A stretch of 35,940 nt of DNA from Verrucomicrobiota bacterium (GTDB taxonomy: Bacteria > Verrucomicrobiota > Verrucomicrobiia > Limisphaerales > JACPZS01): assembly GCA_016195385.1 (NCBI GenBank), contig JACPZS010000230.1, positions 1 to 35,940 on the forward strand. Direction: 5' to 3'. Every line of letters starts with the position of its first letter. Positions within the stretch are counted from its first letter, which is position 1. The position numbers were made by a program, and so were the translations under genes. The notes under the pieces were generated by a model, which ran no database searches, was not told the origin of the DNA, and was given only the letters and a program-made list of their open reading frames with translations. Shown here piece after piece: positions 17,514-27,327 of the stretch.

Positions 17514-18535
17514 CCGTCCTGGCAATTGAAACATCCTGCGACGAAACCAGCGTGGCGATTGTTCGTGACGGAGCAGTGTTGTCGAATATCGTCGCTTCCC
17601 AAGTCAAATTGCACGCCGAATACGGCGGCATCGTGCCGGAATTGGCGGCGCGCGAGCATCTTCGCAATATCTTGCCCGTTGCGCGAACCGCGATGCGCGA
17701 AGCGGGCGTAACGCCGAACCAAATCTACGCCGTCGCCGCCACTCAGGGGCCGGGATTGCCGAACGCGCTGATGATTGGTTTCAAAACCGCGCAAGCGCTG
17801 GCCTTCGCGCTGCGAAAGCCACTGCTCGGCATCAATCATCATGAAGCGCACCTTTATTCGCCGTGGATCACGAGCGCGCCGCATCGAGCGGACTTTGATT
17901 CGTTTGAGCCGAACGTCTCGCTCATCGTCAGCGGCGGCCACACGCTGCTCGTCCATGTCGAAGCAGAACTACGTCATCGCGTGCTTGGTTCAACGCTCGA
18001 CGACGCCGCGGGTGAATGTTTTGACAAGGCCGCCAAATTGATCGGCCTGCCCTATCCCGGCGGGCCGGAAATGGATCGTCTGGCCGAAGGCGGCGACGCG
18101 AAGGCTTTCGACTTTCCACGCCCGTTGCTGCACGACGCGAGCGATGATTTCAGTTTCAGCGGACTCAAAACTTCCGTCCGCTATTTCCTGCGCGACCATC
18201 CCGAGTTGTTACACGACACTCAACGGCTCGGTGATTTGTGCGCGAGCGTGCAAGCCGCGATCGTTGAAGTCCTCGTCACCAAAACCATCCGTGCCGCGCG
18301 ACGTCTGAGCGTGGGTTGTGTCACGGCCTCTGGTGGCGTGACGTGCAACCGCGTGTTGCGTCGCGAACTGGCGACCGCCTGCTCACGCAATGGGCTGAAA
18401 CTTCGCCTCGCCGAAAAAGCTTTTTGCACCGACAACGCGGCAATGATCGCGATTCTAGCCGAAAGGAAATTCCTGACTGGTTCCGAACAGACAATGACGG
18501 ATGCGGACGTGATGCCCAGTTGGGCGTTGGGTTGA
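17510..18535 (+). CDS. tsaD: tRNA N6-adenosine threonylcarbamoyltransferase TsaD
   Basis: TsaD transfers threonylcarbamoyl onto A37 of ANN-decoding tRNAs, with TsaB, TsaE and TsaC. The 341-residue protein has the family start LAIETSCDETSVAIV, the iron-binding NHHEAH (His110, His114), VSGGHTLL, LDDAAGECFDKAAKLIGLPYPGG and TDNAAMIA near the end. The loop GPGLPNALMIG differs slightly from the usual GPGL-x-G-L-x-VG, with Pro-Asn at the variable positions. It starts in an ATGA overlap with the DUF4375 gene. The gene converges with the SIS-protein gene 27 bases away; no terminator hairpin is visible between them. Confidence 0.96.
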   Translation: MTVLAIETSCDETSVAIVRDGAVLSNIVASQVKLHAEYGGIVPELAAREHLRNILPVARTAMREAGVTPNQIYAVAATQGPGLPNALMIGFKTAQALAFALRKPLLGINHHEAHLYSPWITSAPHRADFDSFEPNVSLIVSGGHTLLVHVEAELRHRVLGSTLDDAAGECFDKAAKLIGLPYPGGPEMDRLAEGGDAKAFDFPRPLLHDASDDFSFSGLKTSVRYFLRDHPELLHDTQRLGDLCASVQAAIVEVLVTKTIRAARRLSVGCVTASGGVTCNRVLRRELATACSRNGLKLRLAEKAFCTDNAAMIAILAERKFLTGSEQTMTDADVMPSWALG

Positions 18536-18562
18536 AAAGCCGGTGCGAACAGACTGCGGCCA

Positions 18563-19297
18563 TTACAGGTGCCGGATCTTGCTTTTGTATTTCTCGAGCA
18601 GCTTGTTGTTGTGGTCGTCGCCGTTGCTGTTGCTGCTAATGTAAATTTCGGGCGTGAATCCGCGTGCGAGTGCATTCGCGATGCCTTGCACGATGATGGC
18701 GTTGACGATGAAAGCGCCGGTGATTGTGGACGTCGGGCCGACGAGCGTGGGCAGTCCCGGCATTTCAATCGCCGCGTCGCCCGGCACACCACAATTATCA
18801 ATCACGAGGTCGGCAGCATCCGCGAGCTTTTTCCCGGAAGGATGACGCGCCGGCCACGCGTTGCTGTGTTGGAGGTTGGTGATAGCGATCACTTTGAGTC
18901 CACGTTCGCGCCCGAGCATCGCGAGTTCGGTCGGCACAGCGTTGCGACCGGAGTTGGACGCGATGAGCAAGACATCGCCCGCTTCGACGGGATAGCGTTC
19001 CAGGATTTCTTTCGCGTAGCCGACTTCGCGTTCGACGTAGGTGGCCTCGATGGCGTTCTTGTGGAGCATGAGTCTCGAGTCGAGCATCGGCGTCGCGCGG
19101 GCGAGGCCGCCGGCGCGATAAAAAATTTCCTCGGCAAGCAAGTGCGAATGGCCGGTGCCGAATGCGTACAGCCAGTGTTCATTCGCCAACGCTTCGCCGA
19201 GCCAAGTGGCGGCGGTTGCGAGCGCGGCGGCTTGCGTCGAATGCAAGTTTTCCAATTGTGCGGTCACAGTAGCGAAATAATGGTCGATGGCGTTCAT
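18563..19297 (-). CDS. SIS-domain protein of the UPF0309 type (sugar-phosphate isomerase-like)
   Basis: The 244-residue protein has one SIS (sugar isomerase) domain: AFGTGHSHLLAEEIFYRAGG near residues 45-64, the phosphate-binding SNSGRN at 114-119, and LVGPTSTITGAF. This pattern matches the UPF0309 family, distinct from MurQ and GlmS; it is too short for MurQ and lacks its signature. The family is presumed to bind or isomerise a phosphorylated sugar. It is the last gene of a six-gene minus-strand run and lies 35 bases after a BadF/NAGK-type kinase, which could supply a phosphorylated amino sugar. ATG 19297 is chosen over the TTG at 19300. Confidence 0.82.
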   Translation of the reverse strand: MNAIDHYFATVTAQLENLHSTQAAALATAATWLGEALANEHWLYAFGTGHSHLLAEEIFYRAGGLARATPMLDSRLMLHKNAIEATYVEREVGYAKEILERYPVEAGDVLLIASNSGRNAVPTELAMLGRERGLKVIAITNLQHSNAWPARHPSGKKLADAADLVIDNCGVPGDAAIEMPGLPTLVGPTSTITGAFIVNAIIVQGIANALARGFTPEIYISSNSNGDDHNNKLLEKYKSKIRHL

Positions 19298-19332
19298 CAA
19301 TTCACAGAGGAAGAGGCGAGTTGTGCGATGAT

Positions 19333-20319
19333 CTAATCGTCACCGGCGACGGCGAATTTTTGGAAGCTCGAAGCCAACCGCGTAACAACATCATCGGTTA
19401 GAGTGATACCGGAGTCCACCAGCGCCAGGGCGGCGGCACCCAGCGGTGGCGAAAGTTTCGGCGGGGTGATGGCGACGTTGATCTCCCGCCGGATCGTCGC
19501 GAGAAAACTGTCGCGCACAAGCGAGTTTTTCTCGATCACCCGGCCCACCAGATAAAGCGGAATCGGATCGAGACGCAGGTTGCAGAGTTTGGCCGCCGCC
19601 AGCGCCTGCCGAGCGAGTTCGCATCCGGCGCGCGTGAAAATGGTCTGGAGCACGGAGTCGGCGCTCGCAACCGTTCCAGTGAGGTGCCGTGCGAGCGCCG
19701 CGAGTTTTTCCTTGGTGAAATGAGGATGATGAAGTACCGGAATCAGATCCTCGAGCGAACGCACTTTGAAAAATCCGCAGACCGATTCGCCGAGCGTGGT
19801 CGCCGGGCCGAGACCGGTGGCCGCCGCGATGGCGGCTTTGATGGCTTCACTGGCGATCCAATAGGCGCTGCCTTCATCACCGAGCAAGTGGCCCCAGCCG
19901 CCGACTTTGACAATTTTGCTGTCCGCATTTTGCGCGACGGAGATTGAGCCGGTGCCACTGATGACGAGAAGGCCGGGCTGTCCCAGCGTGGCTCCGAAGA
20001 GCGCGGATTGGCAATCGCTGAGGAGACGGGTGCGCTCCAGCGGCAGGATGCCCAGGCAAAGCATTTCTTTTTGATCGGGTGTGGCTTCATCGAAAAGCGC
20101 GGCGGAGGAGACGACAAAATTCTCGACGTCCGTGACGGGCGGCAACGCGGCCTTCAGTCGCGAAAGATTGCGGCGGGTTTCCGCGAGACTGGAACCGAAG
20201 AAACTCAGCGACCCAGCGTGCGCCATCGCGCACACGGCTCCGGTGGCGTCCACAGCCACGCCGTGGCTCGTGGTAGCGCCGCCGTCGATGCCCACGACGA
20301 GACGTTGCATTGTGCCCAT
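19333..20319 (-). CDS. BadF/BadG/BcrA/BcrD-type ATPase, probable N-acetylglucosamine kinase
   Basis: The 328-residue protein is an ASKHA-fold kinase. VVGIDGGATTS at residues 8-18 is the phosphate-1 loop, ISGTGSIS the phosphate-2 loop, and GGWGHLLGDEGSAYWI is typical of the NAGK branch of the BadF family, as in GlcNAc kinase homologues. The other BadF branch serves benzoyl-CoA reductases and usually has iron-sulfur ligands, not seen here. Phosphorylation of GlcNAc or a related sugar is inferred. I chose ATG 20319, preceded by an AAGAGA ribosome-site-like sequence; a start at 20310 is also possible. It follows the GNAT gene by 47 bases. Confidence 0.82.
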   Translation of the reverse strand: MGTMQRLVVGIDGGATTSHGVAVDATGAVCAMAHAGSLSFFGSSLAETRRNLSRLKAALPPVTDVENFVVSSAALFDEATPDQKEMLCLGILPLERTRLLSDCQSALFGATLGQPGLLVISGTGSISVAQNADSKIVKVGGWGHLLGDEGSAYWIASEAIKAAIAAATGLGPATTLGESVCGFFKVRSLEDLIPVLHHPHFTKEKLAALARHLTGTVASADSVLQTIFTRAGCELARQALAAAKLCNLRLDPIPLYLVGRVIEKNSLVRDSFLATIRREINVAITPPKLSPPLGAAALALVDSGITLTDDVVTRLASSFQKFAVAGDD

Positions 20320-20366
20320 GAGTTCTCTTGTCGGAAAAAATCGCGCCGATGTCGAGCGCAACCACT

Positions 20367-21017
20367 TCAAGAAAGCGTGCGGCCCAAGTAGATCGTGGAG
20401 GCGTCGCCGGTGCCCGTGCGTTCCAATTCAACAAAACCGAGTTTTCGGTAAAACCTGGCGGCGCGAATATTCCGCGCGCTCATCGCGAGATGAACTCCCG
20501 GCGAGCCAGCGGCGGTGAGTGCCGCCAGCAAAACCCACATCATGCGCGTGCCCCAGCCGTGGCCCTGCGCGCGCGGCAGGAGATCGATATGGAGATGCGA
20601 CGGACAGTTACGCAACGACGCGGGAAAATAAATTCGCGGATGATGGAATTCGTAATAGATTTTTTGTGTTGGCGTCCAGCGAGCGGGATCACCGGTGGGT
20701 TCGGCGTGCGCAGCGCGCAGCGGTGGCAGCCATTGAGTTCGGAAGTTTTCGTAAAATCTTTCCGAGTCAAGCGCCGCCAACGCGTAGCCACAAACGCCGC
20801 GTCCACTCGCCAGCACGAAGGCAAAGCGCGGCTCCAGTCGCATATACGGCCCGACAAAGATGTGACCGAGTGCAAGCGGATCGTCGTAGAGGTGACGGGC
20901 ATCTTCGCCGTGTTCACCAGTGCGCAGACATACTTCGTAAACTGCGGCCTCATCCTCGGGTCGGCAACGACGGATGACGAATTCGCCATCAGTTCTTGCT
21001 GGATCGAACTGGATCAA
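20367..21017 (-). CDS. GNAT-family N-acetyltransferase
   Basis: This 216-residue protein has the GNAT acetyl-CoA pyrophosphate loop QGHGWG (151-156) after the strand HLHIDLLP (141-148), and ends with the motif B-like RFYRKLGF (188-195). The HLHIDLLP-x2-QG form resembles the acetyltransferase-like domain attached to O-GlcNAc hydrolases, so an amino-sugar or protein substrate is possible. It sits next to a GlcNAc-kinase-like gene, which supports that reading, but substrate remains open. The start is TTG at 21017; no ATG precedes it because of an in-frame TAG seven codons upstream. hisC ends 18 bases upstream. Confidence 0.8.
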   Translation of the reverse strand: MIQFDPARTDGEFVIRRCRPEDEAAVYEVCLRTGEHGEDARHLYDDPLALGHIFVGPYMRLEPRFAFVLASGRGVCGYALAALDSERFYENFRTQWLPPLRAAHAEPTGDPARWTPTQKIYYEFHHPRIYFPASLRNCPSHLHIDLLPRAQGHGWGTRMMWVLLAALTAAGSPGVHLAMSARNIRAARFYRKLGFVELERTGTGDASTIYLGRTLS

Positions 21018-21035
21018 GGTAGCAAATCTTCGTCC

Positions 21036-22136
21036 CTAGCTGGCTAGAACCTTCGTCAGCGCCGCGATGAAACGCGTGTTCTCGGCCGGCGTGCCGACGG
21101 AGACGCGCAGCGATTCAGGCAATTGATAGCTCGCCATCGGACGAGTGATGACACCGAGTTTTTGCAATTCAATGAAAACCTTCTGCCCGTTGCCCACGCG
21201 GACCAGCACGAAATTGGCGGCCGACGGAACGTATTCAAGGCCCAACTCGCGAAAAGCGTCTTCGAGATATTTCCGGCCGGCGAGATTATTCGCGTGCGTG
21301 CGTGCCAAATGATCGCGGTCTTCCAACGCGGCAAGGGCGGCACCCTGAGCAAGCGCATTGATGTTGAACGGCTGGCGGATTTTTTCCAGAGACGTGATCA
21401 ATTCGGAATGTGCGATGCCGTAACCGAGTCGCAATCCTGCCAGGCCATAAATTTTCGAGAACGTCCGCATCAAGAGCAGATTGGGCTGACGGCCCGTGCG
21501 CACGAGCGGCAGCAAATCGACCGGGTCATCAAGGAATTCCCGATATGCCTCGTCCATCACGAGCAAGACATGCGGCGGCACTTCGTTGACGAATCGAACG
21601 ATTTCTTCGCGTGGCGCGAGCGTGCCGGTCGGGTTGTTCGGGTTCGCGACGAATATAACTCTCGTCCGGGGTGTGATCGCGCGCAGCATTGCCGGCAAAT
21701 CATGACCGAAGTTTTTGGCGGGCACGGAGACCAGGTTCGCGCCGAAAAGTTTGGTCACGATTGGGTAAACCGCGAAGCAATACTCTGAAACGACGACGTC
21801 GATGCCGGGTGTCATCAACGCATGGCCGACGAATTCGATGATTTCACTGGAGCCATTGCCGAGGATGAGGTTCCCCGTTTCGACGCCAATTCTTTTTGCC
21901 AAAGCTTGCTTGAAGTAGTAGGCGTTGCCGTCGGGATAGAGATGAAGCTGTGGCAGAATTTTCTGCATCGCCGCGAGCGCGAGCGGCGACGGGCCGAGCG
22001 GATTTTCGTTGGACGCAAGTTTGATGATGTCGGCCGCGGGCAGACCGACATCGCGCGCGACTTCTTCAATTGGCCGGCCCGGTTGGTAAACAGGCAATGA
22101 GTCGAGCGCGGGATTGAGCGGCAGCGAAAGAATCAT
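21036..22136 (-). CDS. hisC: histidinol-phosphate aminotransferase
   Basis: HisC is a PLP-dependent class II aminotransferase that makes histidinol phosphate from imidazole acetol phosphate. The 366-residue protein has KLASNENPLGPSP at the substrate end, NPNNPTG at 165-171, MDEAY at 194-198, and the PLP-lysine Lys228 in TFSKIYGLAGLRLGYG. Length and motif order match HisC. A related role on aromatic or other amino acids cannot be excluded, since the family overlaps with Aro-specific enzymes and no other his gene lies in this window. It is the third gene of the six-gene minus-strand run, 11 bases after the DRTGG gene. Confidence 0.92.
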   Translation of the reverse strand: MILSLPLNPALDSLPVYQPGRPIEEVARDVGLPAADIIKLASNENPLGPSPLALAAMQKILPQLHLYPDGNAYYFKQALAKRIGVETGNLILGNGSSEIIEFVGHALMTPGIDVVVSEYCFAVYPIVTKLFGANLVSVPAKNFGHDLPAMLRAITPRTRVIFVANPNNPTGTLAPREEIVRFVNEVPPHVLLVMDEAYREFLDDPVDLLPLVRTGRQPNLLLMRTFSKIYGLAGLRLGYGIAHSELITSLEKIRQPFNINALAQGAALAALEDRDHLARTHANNLAGRKYLEDAFRELGLEYVPSAANFVLVRVGNGQKVFIELQKLGVITRPMASYQLPESLRVSVGTPAENTRFIAALTKVLAS

Positions 22137-22147
22137 GCAACGGGGAG

Positions 22148-23245
22148 TCAGTTGATGGCTTTGAGGATTTTTTTGAAATCCACATGCTTGGCCACGAGAT
22201 CGCGGATGAGATCGATTTTTTGCGTGTCGCTCGGACGCGTTTTGACGGTGTGATCATGGATGCGCGACGCCACTTGATAAATTTCCTCGCGCGCGAGCAA
22301 CACCGGGAAGGGAAGATTTTGGACGACTTTCATCACGTCGGCTCCCGGACGAAGGTTGCCCGTCAGGACGATGCCGGCGAGTCCATCAGTGGCATGCGCC
22401 AGGAGCGTGGTAGCGGCGGCCAGAATGATGTCTTCGCGATCACCGGGCGTGATGATGAGCGCGCCCTTGGTCAGCGATTTCATGACGTGGCCGACGGCCA
22501 TCGCGCCGACAACGACCCGCTCGACCAGGTTGCGCATGTTTTCGGATGCGTTCAGAACTTCCGCGCCTAAATCGTCCCGCAATGAATCCATTGACGGGCA
22601 AGTGAGAATGGGCTGATGCGGCAGCACGCCCAGCAAGTCAAGCCCTTTGCGCTTCAAGCCGCGCCGGGCAAAGTCCGCGATGTAATCAAGCTTCTCGGGC
22701 AGGGCTTTGTTCAAGATGACGCCGATGATTTCCACGCCCTCTTTTTCAAACAGCGCCTGATTCAGCGAAACTTCGTCGATGGGTTTGCCGATGCCGGCCT
22801 GGGAAACGATGACGACTTTTGCCCCGAGGATTTTGGCGACCTGCGCGTTCGAGAGATCGAAAACCGAACCGACGCCGGCATGACCGGAGCCTTCGCAAAG
22901 CACAAATTCCTTTTCCCACGCGACCCGGTCGAAGGCGCTCTGGATTTTTTTCACCAGCGCTTCGTTGTTCGAGGAGAGCAGATACTTGCGCGTGAAATCC
23001 GGCTCGACGGCGATGGGACTCATGTCCACGAGCGGGCAGTTGAGCCGGTACACGCTGTCCATCAGCACGGTGTCCTCGTCGATGTTCTGTTCCTCGATTT
23101 GGACGAAGCGTTGGCCGACCGGCTTGATGTAGCCGATGCGTGGGTAACGACTTTGCATCGCCGCCAGCAGACCCAGTGAAGTGGTGGTCTTGCCGTCGTT
23201 TTGGCGCGTGGCCGCAATGAAAACTCGCGGAGTTTCGTTATTCAT
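22148..23245 (-). CDS. P-loop/DRTGG-domain protein (N-terminal half of a long-form phosphotransacetylase)
   Basis: The 365-residue protein begins with a dethiobiotin-synthetase-like P-loop NTPase domain (FIAATRQNDGKTTTSLGLL, Gly18-Lys19 region) and GEGSGHAGVG-like turns, then ends with a DRTGG-type domain (VVVGAMAVGHVMKSLTKGA, ITPGDREDIILAA). These two domains make up the N-terminal part of long Pta proteins such as E. coli Pta, where they act as a regulatory sensor. Here they are a separate gene located 73 bases after the catalytic pta gene, an arrangement that looks like a split Pta in reverse domain order. A stand-alone role cannot be excluded. Confidence 0.87.
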   Translation of the reverse strand: MNNETPRVFIAATRQNDGKTTTSLGLLAAMQSRYPRIGYIKPVGQRFVQIEEQNIDEDTVLMDSVYRLNCPLVDMSPIAVEPDFTRKYLLSSNNEALVKKIQSAFDRVAWEKEFVLCEGSGHAGVGSVFDLSNAQVAKILGAKVVIVSQAGIGKPIDEVSLNQALFEKEGVEIIGVILNKALPEKLDYIADFARRGLKRKGLDLLGVLPHQPILTCPSMDSLRDDLGAEVLNASENMRNLVERVVVGAMAVGHVMKSLTKGALIITPGDREDIILAAATTLLAHATDGLAGIVLTGNLRPGADVMKVVQNLPFPVLLAREEIYQVASRIHDHTVKTRPSDTQKIDLIRDLVAKHVDFKKILKAIN

Positions 23246-23318
23246 CGAAATTGAAAACTGGAACGAAAAGGCATCGCGTCAAGTCTGCCGCCGCTCGTAG
23301 CCCTGGCGTGACCGGCGC

Positions 23319-24374
23319 TCAATCACCTTCCATCAGATGCCGGCCCGCATCCGGGTAAAGTTTGTTGTATTCGATGGATTGCAGGCCGACGATGGCCGCG
23401 ACGCCGAGAATGTCGTGCGCGCTGGAGCCGCGCGAGACGTCGGCAGCCGGCCGATCTAGACCGAGCAGGATTTGGCCGTAGGCGTTGGCACGCGCGACGT
23501 GTTGGATGAGCTTACTCGCGATGTTGCCGGCGTTGAGATCCGGGAAAATCAGGACGCTCGCCCGGCCGGCGACCTGGCTTTCGGGCACTTTGCGCGCGGC
23601 GATTTCCGGCACGAGCGCGGCATCGACTTGCAGTTCGCCATCAAATTCGGCGTCGATCATTTTTTGCCGCGCCCGTTGCTGCGCGAGCGCGGTCGCAGCC
23701 TGCACTTTGCCGATGGACGGATGAGTGGCGCTGCCTTTGGTTGAATACGAGAGCAAGGCCACGCGCGGCCGTGAACCGAGCAGTTGCTTGGCGAGTTGCG
23801 CGGTAGAGACGGCGATATCGGCGAGTTGATCAACGCTGGGTTCCGGGATGACGCCGCAATCCGCCATGAAGAGCACGCCCTGCTCGCCGAAGCGGGAGTC
23901 TTCGACTTCCATAACCATGCAACTGGAGGCGGTGGTGGTTTGTGGGGCGACCTTGATGATTTGGAAGAGCGGCCGCAACACGCTGCCGGAGGTTTCATTC
24001 ACGCCGGAAATCAGACCGTCGGCCTGGTGCAGCGCGACCATCATCGCGCCGAAATGATTGGGCTTTATCATCGCTGCGCGCGCCTCTTTCTCCTGGATGC
24101 CTTTGTAGCGGCGCAGGCGTTCGAAGCGGCGCGTAAAATTCTCCAACTCGTCGCTCTCGGCCGGGTTGATGATGCGAATGCCCTCCAGGTTGATGTTCAA
24201 CTGCTGCGCGGCCTCCTTTACTTTCGTGCGGTCGCCCAGGAGGATCGGCACGCCCATGCGCAGCGAATAAAACTGCCGCGCCGCCTGAAGCACGCGCGGC
24301 TCGGTGCCTTCCGGGAAAACCACTCGCTTGGGATGGCGCTGCAATTTTTCGATGACGGTGCCAATGAAACGCAT
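23319..24374 (-). CDS. pta: phosphate acetyltransferase (catalytic domain only)
   Basis: Pta interconverts acetyl-CoA plus phosphate and acetyl phosphate plus CoA. The 351-residue PTA_PTB domain is complete: RVVFPEGTEPRVLQAA at the start, SGVNETSGSVLRPLFQ, MADCGVIPEPS, the phosphate-loop LLSYSTKGSA, VAGRASVLIFPDLNAGN and the C-terminal GLQSIEYNKLYPD. The usual N-terminal DRTGG half of long Pta is missing and is encoded next door. No ackA gene lies in the window. It is the first gene of the six-gene run and has its start 392 bases from the divergent gyrB; no Shine-Dalgarno is visible. Confidence 0.93.
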   Translation of the reverse strand: MRFIGTVIEKLQRHPKRVVFPEGTEPRVLQAARQFYSLRMGVPILLGDRTKVKEAAQQLNINLEGIRIINPAESDELENFTRRFERLRRYKGIQEKEARAAMIKPNHFGAMMVALHQADGLISGVNETSGSVLRPLFQIIKVAPQTTTASSCMVMEVEDSRFGEQGVLFMADCGVIPEPSVDQLADIAVSTAQLAKQLLGSRPRVALLSYSTKGSATHPSIGKVQAATALAQQRARQKMIDAEFDGELQVDAALVPEIAARKVPESQVAGRASVLIFPDLNAGNIASKLIQHVARANAYGQILLGLDRPAADVSRGSSAHDILGVAAIVGLQSIEYNKLYPDAGRHLMEGD

Positions 24375-27274
<2,900 letters not shown>

Positions 27275-27327
27275 ATGTGTCAGCCTGGACAGAGGATGTG
27301 ACCGCCGCCAAATAGAATTTCCAAATC

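Noticed and set aside
18563-19297. MurQ (N-acetylmuramic acid 6-phosphate etherase) for the SIS protein
   Set aside because: The protein is shorter than MurQ and its GTGHSHLLAEEIF pattern fits UPF0309 instead.
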